Source of the DNA: DAOTTY01 sp034437575 | GTDB taxonomy: Bacteria; Chloroflexota; Anaerolineae; Aggregatilineales; Phototrophicaceae | NCBI GenBank assembly: GCA_034437575.1 | Contig: DAOTTY010000025.1 | Location: 1-64,000 of the forward strand | DNA length: 64,000 nucleotides | Direction of reading: 5' to 3' | Shown here: positions 34,587 through 43,687 of the stretch, one piece after another | How positions within the stretch are numbered: position 1 is the stretch's first letter | How the letters are laid out: the number at the start of each line of letters is the position of its first letter | Position numbers and translations under genes: made by a program | The notes under the pieces: model-generated | What the model was told of the DNA's origin: nothing | What the model saw: the letters and a program-made list of their open reading frames with translations, nothing else | Database searches by the model: none

Positions 34587-36185
34587 ATGCAATACAAATG
34601 GGGCTGGATTGTTCCGTATATGATTTTGATCGTTGCGTTGGTGCCAGTTGTGCTGCCGTCGGATGTGGCGCAGGTGGATGAGGCCGTGCGCTGGTTTGAC
34701 CGGGCGGCCAACTTCCAGGAGGCGATAGCCACTGGCGATTTTGCGGCGACGGTACAAACCGAACACCCCGGCGTAACGACGATGGCACTGGGCACAGTGG
34801 GGCGGCTCCTCCTGGCACAGCTTGACCCGCAAGCGAGGTTGACACCCATCCAGCAGCTAGACACAGTGCGCCTGCCTATCAAGCTGGTGAACGCGGTGGT
34901 GGTGCTGCTGGCCTACAGGGTGATGGTGAGGGTGTTTGCCAGCCGCACGATTGCGTTGATTGCGGCGCTGCTATGGGCCTTGTCACCGTTTTTGCGTCAC
35001 TACAACCGCTTGCTGCACATCGACGGGCTTTCAACCGGGTTTATGGCGCTGTCGTTCCTGCTGCTGCTGCTGGCCTACGGCTACGACGTGGGGCAGTCGC
35101 CGTCCGGGTTTACAATACGCTGGCGCTACCTGATGGGGGCGGCGTTCGTGGGTGGATTGGCGGCACTGTCCCGGTTTACGTCGTTCTTCCTAGTTGGGAT
35201 GGCGGGCGTGCTGGTGCTTATCAATCTGGTTGTGTATCGGCGTGAGTTGAGCCGCGCTGTGTGGGGCCGGGCCGTCGGGAGTGTGGCGTTGTTCACGGTG
35301 ACGGTTGCCCTGACCTGGACCCTGTTGTATCCCGGTATGTGGACGAACCTCAACGGTATTATCGACCAGACATTACACGGCGTTGACAACGCGCTGGCCC
35401 CACATTCTGGCGGGAACTACTTTTTTGGGCAGCCGGTGCCTGCCCCGGCGTGGTACTTCTATCCAGTGGCGGCGATGCTGCGGATTACGCCGTTTGTGCT
35501 GGCGGGGCTGGTGTTTGCGGTCATCGCGGCAGGGGTTGGCCCCGTGCGGCACCGCGTCCACTTAGCGCTGCTGCTATACGCGGTGCTATATACCGTTGCG
35601 ATGACGCTGCAACCCAAGATGTTTGACCGCTACATTCTACCGATCTTCCCGGTGCTGTTTATGTTAGCAGCAGCGGGCTGGCGCTGGTTCCTGGTGGACA
35701 TTCAGTGGCCCAAACAGCTTTCTACGGGTCATCATGCAGGCTTAGTGGGGGCGATTTTGCTGGTGGCCGTGTTTGGGCACTCGTTGGTGTACCTCAACAC
35801 AGGGTTTGCCTACGCTAATGAGGTCATGGGGGGTGGTAAGGTGGCAGAACGGGTGCTATTGGTGGGCAACGGTGAGGGCCTGAATGATGTGGCGGCGTTC
35901 ATCTCGTCAGCGTTAGATGACCCGGAAGCGTGCGACCTGGAAATTCGGTCGGCCTATCATGACCTGTTGGCATGGTATTTGCCCTGTAGTGAACCGGGTT
36001 GGTTTGAACTCAAGCCGGAGAACAATTACCCGGTGTATTACATCTGGTACATCAGCCATCGGCAGCGTCACCCGGAAGAAGCCGCGCAACTCGAACAGTT
36101 CAAGCCGGTTTATACGCTCACCTATCAGAATATGACGGTTGCACAGGTCTACGACGGCGCAACCGTCCAGCAGCTATTTGACTGA
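34587..36185 (+). CDS. GT39-type membrane transferase
   Basis: 532 residues from the ATG at 34587, where the first span begins (MQYKWGWIVPYMILIVALVP); in-frame starts exist at 34527 and 34554 but give an unlikely hydrophilic extension. The first loop has the acidic AQVDEAVRWFDRA and a conserved TEHPGVTTM, a typical GT-C pattern. About eleven spans follow, and the last 130 residues are an extracytoplasmic domain. It is the third of four such enzymes in the window. Its acceptor and sugar are unknown. It faces the HAD gene convergently. Confidence 0.75.
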   Translation: MQYKWGWIVPYMILIVALVPVVLPSDVAQVDEAVRWFDRAANFQEAIATGDFAATVQTEHPGVTTMALGTVGRLLLAQLDPQARLTPIQQLDTVRLPIKLVNAVVVLLAYRVMVRVFASRTIALIAALLWALSPFLRHYNRLLHIDGLSTGFMALSFLLLLLAYGYDVGQSPSGFTIRWRYLMGAAFVGGLAALSRFTSFFLVGMAGVLVLINLVVYRRELSRAVWGRAVGSVALFTVTVALTWTLLYPGMWTNLNGIIDQTLHGVDNALAPHSGGNYFFGQPVPAPAWYFYPVAAMLRITPFVLAGLVFAVIAAGVGPVRHRVHLALLLYAVLYTVAMTLQPKMFDRYILPIFPVLFMLAAAGWRWFLVDIQWPKQLSTGHHAGLVGAILLVAVFGHSLVYLNTGFAYANEVMGGGKVAERVLLVGNGEGLNDVAAFISSALDDPEACDLEIRSAYHDLLAWYLPCSEPGWFELKPENNYPVYYIWYISHRQRHPEEAAQLEQFKPVYTLTYQNMTVAQVYDGATVQQLFD

Positions 36186-36200
36186 TTGTGTAAGCATCAA

Positions 36201-36934
36201 CTACACGTCAAGGTAGTGGCGCACCGCAGGCAGCAGTTGGTCGGGCGTATCTACAATGTACGCTTCATCAAGCAGCTTTTCATCGTGGATGCGCTGGCGT
36301 GTGAATGGCGTCGTGACAGCGATCACAGCCATGTGCGCGGCGAGGGCGGCTTGTACGCCGCTGGGGGAGTCCTCAATCACCAAACACGATTCAGCCTCGC
36401 ACCCTAACTCGCGGCTCACCAGATTGTAGATTTCTGGGTCGGGTTTGCTATGTTCCACGTCATCGCGGGTGGCGATGAAATCAAGTAACCCGCCAGCTCA
36501 ACCTCATTTAGCACGTGCTGGGCCTGTATGCAGTGGGACATGGTTGCCAGGGCGGTTGCATATTGTTTCGCCCGCACCGCTTTGAGCAGGTTCACGTTGT
36601 GCTGCCACAGGTTACCCCGCAGGATGGCCGGGTCTTGCAGCATCTCCTCGTAGTAGCGCAGGCGTATTTGCACGAAGCCCTGCCACAGCGTTTTCACACC
36701 CAGGTCCGGCAGGCGCGGTTCCAGCTTGTCGGCAAGGTTGTACTTCTTCACGAAGTAGTCGCTCACCTCATGGCGAGAAAGGCCCACCACGTCCTTGAAG
36801 TCTTCCAACACCTGTTCTTCTGTCACGGCGTAGGGGCACAGTTCTATTGTTGCTTTCGCATAGGACTGGGCCTTCAACCGTTCCGTTTTGACAAGCGTTC
36901 CGTCCAAGTCGAAGATGACCGCCCGAATCGTCAT
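36201..36934 (-). pseudogene. HAD hydrolase, beta-phosphoglucomutase-like, frameshifted
   Basis: Two frames cover one gene. The first begins MTIRAVIFDLDGTLVKTERL with HAD motif I and ends off-family after ELAGYLIS; the second, reading DFIATRDDVEHSKPDPEIY, contains motifs II-IV (KPDPEIY, VIEDSPSGVQAA). The switch lies at about 36478-36485, where one base seems to be missing: TTGATTTC would need one more G to keep frame. The combined length of about 244 residues fits the family. No homopolymer is present, so a sequencing error is possible but not obvious. It is the third gene of the tal-pgi operon; its start overlaps the pgi stop (ATGA). Confidence 0.8.
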
Positions 36935-38595
36935 GCGCTGGCCAGCCCCTTGATGCCCGCCGTCGCATCCTTGAAGTGGAAACGCAGCACACGGCGGTGA
37001 TTATCAAGCAGCGCCTGACGGTCACCGAGCGATTGGGCGAGTTTGAGCGTGCCAAAGCTCATGCCGCTTGCCTGCTTGCCCGCCTCATCAGGGATGCCGG
37101 CGTCTTTGGGTACATCTGCTGTGAACTGAATAAACAGGCCCTTACCGCTATCGCCCTTGTGAAGCTGGCCGGTGCTGTGCAGGAAGCGGGGGCCGTAGCC
37201 AACCGTGACAGCCGTTTTGTAGGTATCGCGCAGGTGCTTTTGCAGGTTCGCCAGCGCTTCGCTCGTCGCATCCGTTGGCTGAACGTAGGCGTGCAGTGAA
37301 ACATAGGTGCCTTTGGCCTGGGCGTTCTGCATGAATGCTTCCAGGGCGGCAGATGCGCTGTCGGCTTCCACATTGCCGTATACAGTGACATCTTTATTTG
37401 AAAAAGCCGGGTTCAGTTCAGGCAGCTTGCCCTTTTCCTGAAACTCAGCAATCATCTGGTTGGCCGCCACCTTTGCAGATTCCACGTTGGGCTGGTCGAA
37501 CGGTTGGATGTTCATGCGATACCCGGCAACCGCCGTTGCCATCTCCCACAGGAAGAACTGCCCGCCCAGATCATACTTGTCTTGGAGGTCAATCTGCACG
37601 ACGGGGTGGCCCGCTTTGGCAAGTGCCGCCATCGGGTCGTCGTAGGTGTCGTCCAGGCGGATGTAGGCAAAAACGCGGTCATTGTTGTAAACGCTGGGTG
37701 CGCCCAACGGTTCGCCCACCACTGGCAGGATGCCCGTGCCACTTTTGCCCGTACTCTCTGCGATTAACTGCTCAACCCAATCGCCAAAGCTGGCAATCTC
37801 CGGCGACAGAACCAGCGTGAGTTTATCGCGGTCAGCTTTGGCCAGTTCGCCCATTGCCGCGCCCAGTTGGGCGGCGTCGTTCTTATCCGGGGCAGCTTTG
37901 GCGTCTTTCATCGCGGCCTCTGCGCTTTTAAGCAGTTGATCCAGGTCAACGCCGCCAAGCGCCGCCGGAATCGTGCCAAAGAAGCTGAGCGCACTGTAGC
38001 GCCCGCCGATGTTGGGGTCGTTCTCGAACGTCTCGCGGAACTTGTAATCTTTGGCCAGCTTGACCAGCTTACTACCGGGGTCGGTGATGGCGACAAAGTG
38101 CTGGCCGACCTCGTCCTCGCCCACTTTGTCGAGCGCTTGATTATAGAAGAACTTGAAGAACGAGAGCGTTTCTGCCGTACCACCGGACTTGGTCGCCACG
38201 ATGTACAGGGTTTTGGCCGGGTCGAGTTTGTCGGCATAAGCCAGAACCGCGCCGGGGTCGGTGCTGTCCAGCACGGCCAGGTCGAGGTGTTTGTCGGCCA
38301 CGCCGTAGGTGAGCCGGAACACTTCCGGGGCGAGGCTGCTGCCGCCCATCCCTAACAGCAGCGCGTGGGTGTAGCCGTCATCCTGCACAGCCTTGACTAG
38401 CGCGTTGATTTTTTCCATGTTGTCGCGCACAAAGCCGACGCTGGTCAGCCAACCCAGGCGGTTGCTGATTTCGGTGGGGTCGTCCTGCCAAACGGTGTGG
38501 TCAATCTCCCAGATGCGCTTGATGATGTCATCGGATTGCATCTCTTTCAGGGCAGCGTCTACTGCGCTCTGATAGGTGCCGAGGGTCAGTTGCAT
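36931..38595 (-). CDS. pgi: glucose-6-phosphate isomerase
   Basis: Interconverts glucose-6-phosphate and fructose-6-phosphate. 554 residues of the Chloroflexota/cyanobacterial-like branch that is close to the pgi half of Tal/Pgi fusions. Visible sites include LLLGMGGSSLAPEVF (sugar-phosphate loop), VATKSGGTAETLSFFKFF, the conserved NIGGRYSALSFFGTIPAAL (Arg/Ser region), and GPRFLHSTGQLHKGD with the catalytic His near the end. Its stop overlaps the HAD start by 4 bases. It is downstream of tal by 96 bases containing a hairpin. Confidence 0.93.
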   Translation of the reverse strand: MQLTLGTYQSAVDAALKEMQSDDIIKRIWEIDHTVWQDDPTEISNRLGWLTSVGFVRDNMEKINALVKAVQDDGYTHALLLGMGGSSLAPEVFRLTYGVADKHLDLAVLDSTDPGAVLAYADKLDPAKTLYIVATKSGGTAETLSFFKFFYNQALDKVGEDEVGQHFVAITDPGSKLVKLAKDYKFRETFENDPNIGGRYSALSFFGTIPAALGGVDLDQLLKSAEAAMKDAKAAPDKNDAAQLGAAMGELAKADRDKLTLVLSPEIASFGDWVEQLIAESTGKSGTGILPVVGEPLGAPSVYNNDRVFAYIRLDDTYDDPMAALAKAGHPVVQIDLQDKYDLGGQFFLWEMATAVAGYRMNIQPFDQPNVESAKVAANQMIAEFQEKGKLPELNPAFSNKDVTVYGNVEADSASAALEAFMQNAQAKGTYVSLHAYVQPTDATSEALANLQKHLRDTYKTAVTVGYGPRFLHSTGQLHKGDSGKGLFIQFTADVPKDAGIPDEAGKQASGMSFGTLKLAQSLGDRQALLDNHRRVLRFHFKDATAGIKGLASA

Positions 38596-38649
38596 TGCAT
38601 ATTCTCCTTATGTGTGTGTGGGGGAGTGCGAAGGTTGAATCGAGTGTGG

Positions 38650-38671
38650 GGGGGCGCTGGAGTGCGCCCCC
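38650..38671 (-). terminator. hairpin between tal and pgi
   Basis: GGGGGCGC (38650-38657) pairs perfectly with GCGCCCCC (38664-38671) over a 6-base loop. It lies in the 96-base gap, and could lower pgi expression relative to tal or protect the tal mRNA end. No T-run follows on the minus strand. Confidence 0.5.
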
Positions 38672-38691
38672 GCCAACAGTGGCATTGCGGG

Positions 38692-39786
38692 CTATTCCGC
38701 GACGAGTTGTTCGCGCTTGGCTTCGATGCTGGCCATCAGCTTGTCAAACGGTTTGATGAACTTTGCAATCCCTTCTTCGAGCAGTTTGGCGGTGACATCA
38801 TCGTAGTTGATGCCTTCGCCTACGAGTTGATCCAGCACTTTCTGGTCAAGAGCGGCGTTGCAGGTCGTCATGATCTTAACCTGGGCGTGGTTGAGCAGGG
38901 CGTCCAGGGTGTCTGGCGGGACGGTGTTAACTGTGTGTTCGGCCACGAGGCCATCCACATAGAGCGTATCAGGGTAGGCGGGGTTTTTCACGCCTGTAGA
39001 GGCCCACAACGGACGCTGTACCATTGCACCCTTTGCGGCGAGCGCGTCCCAGCGGTTGCCGCTAAATGCCTTGCAGAAGTGGGTGTAGGCCACCCGCGCA
39101 TTGGCGATACCTGCCTTGCCGGGCAGGTTCGTGTTGCCCTTCGCTTCGAGCATCTCATCAACCATCACGTCCATACGGCTGACAAAAAAGGACGCAACAG
39201 AAGCCGTCCTGGCGAGGTTGCCGCCGTTGGCGTCGAGCGTTTCCAGGCCCTTGATGTAGGCTTCGGCCACATCGTCATACTGCTGCAAGCTGAACATCAG
39301 CGTAACGTTGACGTTGATGCCTTCGCCAATCAGCGTGGTGATGGCGGGTAAGCCAGCTTGCGTAGCGGGCACCTTAATCATGAGGTTGGGGCGGTCTACC
39401 GCTTTGAACAGGCGGCGGGCTTCTTCAACAGTGCCGTCGGTGTCGTTGGCAAGGTTGGGGCGCACTTCCAGGCTGATGTAGCCATCGGCGGCGTTGCTCT
39501 CGTCGTATACCGGGCGCAGCACGTCAGCGGCACGCTGAATATCCTGGATAACGAGCGCTTCGTAAATATCATCAATGCTCTTGCCCTCGGCAATGAGGTC
39601 GCGCATCTGGTCGTCATAATCATCGCTGCCTGCGATGGCCTTCTCGAAGATGGCCGGGTTAGAAGTCACGCCGCGCACACCGTTATCAACGACCTGCTGC
39701 AAGCCGCCGTTGTCGATGTATTCGCGCCGGATATAGTCAAGCCAGATGGACTGTCCGAGGTTGTGTAGTTCGTGGGCTTTTGTCAT
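38692..39786 (-). CDS. tal: transaldolase
   Basis: Transfers a dihydroxyacetone unit between sugar phosphates in the pentose phosphate pathway. 364 residues, matching the class that occurs alone or fused to Pgi. The Schiff-base lysine is Lys138 in NLMIKVPAT; conserved QSIWLDYIRRE (residues 12-22), TSNPAIFEKAI and RTASVASFFVSRMD surround the barrel. A ribosome site AGGAG precedes the ATG. The gene is first in tal-pgi-HAD, and a TGTCAT palindrome lies in its upstream region. Confidence 0.93.
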   Translation of the reverse strand: MTKAHELHNLGQSIWLDYIRREYIDNGGLQQVVDNGVRGVTSNPAIFEKAIAGSDDYDDQMRDLIAEGKSIDDIYEALVIQDIQRAADVLRPVYDESNAADGYISLEVRPNLANDTDGTVEEARRLFKAVDRPNLMIKVPATQAGLPAITTLIGEGINVNVTLMFSLQQYDDVAEAYIKGLETLDANGGNLARTASVASFFVSRMDVMVDEMLEAKGNTNLPGKAGIANARVAYTHFCKAFSGNRWDALAAKGAMVQRPLWASTGVKNPAYPDTLYVDGLVAEHTVNTVPPDTLDALLNHAQVKIMTTCNAALDQKVLDQLVGEGINYDDVTAKLLEEGIAKFIKPFDKLMASIEAKREQLVAE

Positions 39787-39823
39787 GTGGGGTTCAACTC
39801 CTGTGCTATGGTCAATAACTGAT

Positions 39824-39836
39824 TGTCATTATGACA
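39824..39836. promoter_or_regulatory. short palindrome upstream of tal
   Basis: TGTCATTATGACA is a perfect inverted repeat of 6-base arms around one base. On the minus strand it contains CATAAT, which could be the tal -10 box, so a bound protein would block the promoter. The regulator is unknown. Confidence 0.35.
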
Positions 39837-40034
39837 CATTCGCGCAAACGGAACGTAAGTGGGCGTACAGTTTAGATAAATTTAACGCCTTTGTGATGGC
39901 GAAGTGAGCTTGCACATTTGTCTGCGGAATAAAAGTATCCCCAGATGGGTGATGGGGAGGTTCTGTTGCGCTTTTTGCACCCTCCGGCTGTTCCTGTGAT
40001 ACATTGAGTAACAAAACGAAGCCCATCTAGAACA

Positions 40035-40955
40035 ATGCCATTACAATCTCGCATCAACCAATACATCGGGGTCAATGCTCACCTGCAAAGCTACTTCCAG
40101 AATCGCGGCGGCTGGTCAAGCTTTCATAACAACTACATCCGTGATCTAGCTGTTGCGATTGACCGACAACTGCCATCCGGTTATCTGGTTGATGTCGAGC
40201 AGTCGTTGCAAATTCGAGAATATCACCCGGACACGGGTGAAAAGCTGCGTCGTCCCCAACCGGACATCACCGTGTATGATGTTGACCCATCACAACAACG
40301 CGAGCCACTCAAACCCGAAGGAGTAACAACCGCGACGATGGTTCGCCCTGTCGCCGAAACACTGGACTTAAATGAGGACCAATACTATCCGGCAGTGGTC
40401 ATCTACAAGCAGGACACCACCAATGATTTCGGTGAGGCAGTGACGCGGATCGAGCTGCTATCACCATCCAATAAACAAGGTACCGGGGAAGTTCAGTATC
40501 GAGAGAAGCGCATTGCAACACTCAAAAGCGGTGTCAAACTGGTTGAGATTGATCTTCTCCATCAAACCCCTTCCCCGCTCATCGGTATCCCACTGTATCC
40601 CGAACATGATCGGTCTTATCCGTACAACATCACCGTCAGTAATCCCCAACCCTCACTTGAGGAAGGGCTGGCAGAGACCTATGCGTTTCACGTTGAGGAA
40701 CCGCTCCCGATTGTGGCGATTCCACTGGTTGATGCCCAGAAGATCACGGTCGATTTCGGAAAGGTCTACAACATCACGTTTAGCAGCCTCGGTGCATACA
40801 GTTACCGCGTGGATTATGAGCAGTACCCCAATGCCTTCGAGACGTACAGCCAGGTCGATCAAGCAAAGATCAAGGCACGGATGGATGTGGTTCAAGCAAC
40901 TGACAACCTTGATGCGGGACCTTTTCCATTGCCACCCCATGTAGCCCCCTCATGA
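40035..40955 (+). CDS. DUF4058 family protein
   Basis: 306 residues. The family pattern is clear: an N-terminal segment ending in WSSFHNNYIRDLAVAIDRQL and GYLVDVEQSLQIRE, a middle RRPQPDITVYD, and the signature VTRIELLSPSNKQGTGEVQY followed by REKRIATLKSGVKLVEIDL. These motifs (IELLSPSNK, VEIDLL) recall nuclease-like folds of the PD-(D/E)xK type, and the family is often present in many copies in cyanobacteria and Chloroflexota. The molecular function has not been shown. No ribosome site stands out before the ATG. Confidence 0.8.
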   Translation: MPLQSRINQYIGVNAHLQSYFQNRGGWSSFHNNYIRDLAVAIDRQLPSGYLVDVEQSLQIREYHPDTGEKLRRPQPDITVYDVDPSQQREPLKPEGVTTATMVRPVAETLDLNEDQYYPAVVIYKQDTTNDFGEAVTRIELLSPSNKQGTGEVQYREKRIATLKSGVKLVEIDLLHQTPSPLIGIPLYPEHDRSYPYNITVSNPQPSLEEGLAETYAFHVEEPLPIVAIPLVDAQKITVDFGKVYNITFSSLGAYSYRVDYEQYPNAFETYSQVDQAKIKARMDVVQATDNLDAGPFPLPPHVAPS

Positions 40956-41028
40956 AGATGGTTTGGGTGCATGGCTGTCGTGCCCGTTAGAATTGATTTA
41001 GCTTACACTTTTGTATAGGTTGTGTAAG

Positions 41029-41769
41029 CTAGGCGTATCCCTCGCTTTTTTGAGCGACGAAAATGTAATCCCGCTCATTGGGCGCGTAGAGCAGCCGCTG
41101 CACAGCACTTAGCACATCACCGGGACGCAGCATGGTCACAGCGAACCCGCTCGCTTCCAAACGCTGCACGATGTCCCAGCCATAATCGCGCACATGATAC
41201 GGATTACCGTAAAGCCGCTGCCGCTCATCCGCAGATAGATGCACGCCCTCAAGTGTCGTTTCCCGGTTGAGGGGCACCATAAATACAGCCACCCCACCGG
41301 GCGCAGTCACTCGCCAGATTTCACGCATGGCGTGGGCGTCGTCGGGGATGTGTTCCAGCACATGCGAACACAACACAATATCGAAGGCGGCAGCGCGGGC
41401 AGGCATATCTGGCAGGCTAAGGTGGACATGCACATCCGGGTCGATGATGTCCGCTGTGACGTACTCAACGCCGCGCATTCTGCTAAAACGGTCACGGAAG
41501 ATGGGCAGCGGCGCAAAGTGCAAAAATGTCTGCGTCCCGGTGCGGGATGGCAGCAGCGTTTGCGTCAGGTAGTGCCACAGCAAGCGGTGACGTTCCAGTG
41601 AACCGCACACCGGGCAGCGGGCATCCGGGCGGCGCGGCACGCCAAACGGTTGGAATTTGGCGCTGAACGCCCTGCAAACCGGGCAGTAGCGGCGCAGCCC
41701 GAAGTGCCTTAGCCGTTCTACAGGGTTGCTGCGCGTATATTGCAACTCACGGAAGATGCTGCCGTACAT
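41029..41769 (-). CDS. SAM methyltransferase with zinc-ribbon N-terminus
   Basis: 246 residues. Two CPVC pairs (CPVCRAF at about 29 and CPVCGSLERHRL at about 53) make a zinc-ribbon-like start. The class I SAM domain follows, lacking a full GxGxG but with FLHFAPLPIFRDRF and VEYVTADIIDPDVHVHLSLP, then FDIVLCSHVLEHIPDD, the usual post-motif II. The substrate is not known; relatives occur beside sugar or lipopolysaccharide genes. AAGGGG lies 6 bases before the start. It is downstream of a possible short gene and the FAH hydrolase on the same strand. Confidence 0.8.
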   Translation of the reverse strand: MYGSIFRELQYTRSNPVERLRHFGLRRYCPVCRAFSAKFQPFGVPRRPDARCPVCGSLERHRLLWHYLTQTLLPSRTGTQTFLHFAPLPIFRDRFSRMRGVEYVTADIIDPDVHVHLSLPDMPARAAAFDIVLCSHVLEHIPDDAHAMREIWRVTAPGGVAVFMVPLNRETTLEGVHLSADERQRLYGNPYHVRDYGWDIVQRLEASGFAVTMLRPGDVLSAVQRLLYAPNERDYIFVAQKSEGYA

Positions 41770-41814
41770 GGTGCCCCTTACCGCCCGTGCAATGCGTTAA
41801 CGGTTCGCACCGGG

Positions 41815-41931
41815 TTAACAGGCGTACCAAAGGATGATAGCCTCGTGGTACCCTGCCCATGATTCGATTGGTGCTTCATAGTCTAGCCATAAGATGGTTT
41901 CGGCTTCATCATCCCGGTAAACGTGTATCAC
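41815..41931 (-). CDS. possible small protein (38 residues)
   Basis: Between the FAH hydrolase and the methyltransferase the minus strand has a frame starting GTG (41929-41931) and ending TAA (41815-41817). It reads MIHVYRDDEAETILWLDYEA and continues with PIESWAGYHEAIILWYAC. The density of acidic, Trp and Tyr residues suggests real coding. AAGG lies only 2 bases from the GTG, which is close. It may also be the remaining end of a lost gene. It is too short for automatic frame tables. Confidence 0.4.
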   Translation of the reverse strand: MIHVYRDDEAETILWLDYEAPIESWAGYHEAIILWYAC

Positions 41932-41938
41932 AGCCTTA

Positions 41939-42820
41939 TTAGGATGCCTTCGCAGCAATCATCTTGTTGGTGAGGCGTCCTAACCCGCCGACTTCAACCA
42001 CATACTCATCCCCTGGCTGCATGTAGTGCTTCTCCTCCATGCCCAATATAACGCCTTCGGGTGTGCCAGTGGAGATAACATCACCGGGGTAAAGCGTCAT
42101 GTGTTGGCTGGCAAAGGCGATAATCTGTGCGACAGAGAAGATCATGTGGCGGGTGTTGCTGTCCTGGCGCAGTTCGCCATTGAACCACCCCTTAATCGGC
42201 ATATTTGTCACATCACCTGCTTCATCTGCCGTGACCATATACGGCCCGATTGGCATGAACTTATCTGGCGACTTGCCCAGCAGCCACTGCGCCGTCAGGA
42301 ACTGTAGATCACGCTCGCTGATGTCGTTGCCGTTGCAGTAGCCTAACACGTAGTTCAGCGCATCCGCCTCGGTGACGTTACGCGCCACCGACCCGATGAC
42401 AACCACCAGCTCGGCCTCATAATCGACGGTTTTCCAGTTCGTGTGCATGGGGATGTCATCGCCGCTGGCTGCCAACGCATTGTTGAACTTGCCAAACAAA
42501 ATTGGGTTTTGGGGCGCATCCATCTTGCTTTCGTTCGCGTGGCTCATGTAATTGAGGCCCACACACAGCACTTTTTGCGGATTCGGCACGGCTGGCCCCA
42601 GCGGATATTGTGATTCGGGGTGGGTGTAGGGGGATGTATTCCCGGCTAGTAACGCCTCAAAGCCTTCCAGCGCATCGGACCCGATTTTGTAGAAGGCACC
42701 AGGTGTGGTGGGTACATCGACGCTCAGGCCCGCTGCGGCAGCGGCAACATCAACAACGCCCTCGTCCGTCAGCACGCCCAGCTTGAGGGTTTCCCCCATG
42801 TGGTAAGTAAGCAGCTTCAT
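41939..42820 (-). CDS. fumarylacetoacetate hydrolase-family enzyme
   Basis: 293 residues of the FAH fold. The metal site is visible: KVLCVGLNYMSHANESKMD, then the Glu/Asp pair in VDYEAELVVVIG, then GYCNGNDISERDLQF and the end GDVISTGTPEGV. Enzymes in this family cleave C-C bonds in 2,4-diketo acids, including 2,4-diketo-3-deoxy-L-fuconate, giving pyruvate plus lactate, and related rhamnose and arabinose intermediates. The gene starts 27 bases after the stop of the amidohydrolase, so they form one operon. The exact substrate is inferred only from the neighbour. Confidence 0.85.
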   Translation of the reverse strand: MKLLTYHMGETLKLGVLTDEGVVDVAAAAAGLSVDVPTTPGAFYKIGSDALEGFEALLAGNTSPYTHPESQYPLGPAVPNPQKVLCVGLNYMSHANESKMDAPQNPILFGKFNNALAASGDDIPMHTNWKTVDYEAELVVVIGSVARNVTEADALNYVLGYCNGNDISERDLQFLTAQWLLGKSPDKFMPIGPYMVTADEAGDVTNMPIKGWFNGELRQDSNTRHMIFSVAQIIAFASQHMTLYPGDVISTGTPEGVILGMEEKHYMQPGDEYVVEVGGLGRLTNKMIAAKAS

Positions 42821-42847
42821 AGGTTGATCGCCCTTCAGGTGATGCGG

Positions 42848-43687
42848 TTAGGTTTCACTAAGTTGATAGAATTGTACACCATTTCGGTAAAAGATACTTT
42901 CCTGCTCAACCGCTGACAAACCGGAAAGCCAGCCCGTCACATCACTGACCCACCCGCTGTATAGTTGTGAGTCGGTGAAACTGTGCGGGAAATGGCTGCT
43001 GTACATTAGACGATTGGGCGCAAACCCATCCAGCAGGGCGTCTTGGCGAGTGGTGAGGCTGTCACCTTCAACCGCGTCCCCGGCATGTAACACGCTGAGT
43101 TTGCAGGTCACATTGTCAAACTCACTCAGGCGCTTGATGGCACTCAGCCAGGGCGTGTCGTCAGCGGGCGGGCCATCAGGGTAGCTCAGGCTGTTGAGCG
43201 CGAACGTTACCTCTGGGGACGTTTTGACCATGTTCAACACCTCCATCGACTGATCGACGCGGGCATCCACATCCAGCGAGAAGTTGTAATCGGCCAGGTT
43301 GCGAACGGTATCCAAAAATGTTTCCTCAAATAGAAACCCGGTGCGGAACTTATCCAGTTTGCGCCGCACCCCTTTAACCAGCGGCATCCTGCCCAGAATA
43401 GCCAGCATGGCGTGGAAGTTATGGTTTTCCAGCGGCACAAAGGCCACAATCCCACGTATACGCGCATCTTGCCGGGATAGCTGCGTGTACCATTCCACTT
43501 CGGGCTGCCAGTTTTCGGGTAACCCTTCAGATTCAACCGCCACAACCTGCTCAATCGCCCACCCAACGCCCGATTTGGGCAGGTCTGACGGCAGCACGGC
43601 CCGGTTGAGCGCCGGGTAATGCTTGAGCCAGGGATACACGAATTGGTCTGGATTCCAGAACTGCACATGAGTGTCCGTAATTTGCAT
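42848..43687 (-). CDS. amidohydrolase, sugar lactonase-like
   Basis: 279 residues from the ATG at 43687, which has GGAGG about 8 bases upstream (the frame is open to 43726). The start MQITDTHVQFWNPDQFVYPW matches the amidohydrolase-2 family of L-fuconolactonases and rhamnonolactonases (usually D-x-H-x-H-F-W); here the first His of the HxH pair is His7 and the second is replaced by Gln9. The barrel ends with RLMYSSHFPHSF, a divergent version of the metal Asp strand. The altered metal site is worth checking. It is probably translated together with the FAH gene. Confidence 0.72.
   Translation of the reverse strand: MQITDTHVQFWNPDQFVYPWLKHYPALNRAVLPSDLPKSGVGWAIEQVVAVESEGLPENWQPEVEWYTQLSRQDARIRGIVAFVPLENHNFHAMLAILGRMPLVKGVRRKLDKFRTGFLFEETFLDTVRNLADYNFSLDVDARVDQSMEVLNMVKTSPEVTFALNSLSYPDGPPADDTPWLSAIKRLSEFDNVTCKLSVLHAGDAVEGDSLTTRQDALLDGFAPNRLMYSSHFPHSFTDSQLYSGWVSDVTGWLSGLSAVEQESIFYRNGVQFYQLSET

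Noticed and set aside
36470..36490. Programmed frameshift in the HAD gene
   Set aside because: The junction has no slippery heptamer or following pseudoknot; a plain one-base loss explains it better.
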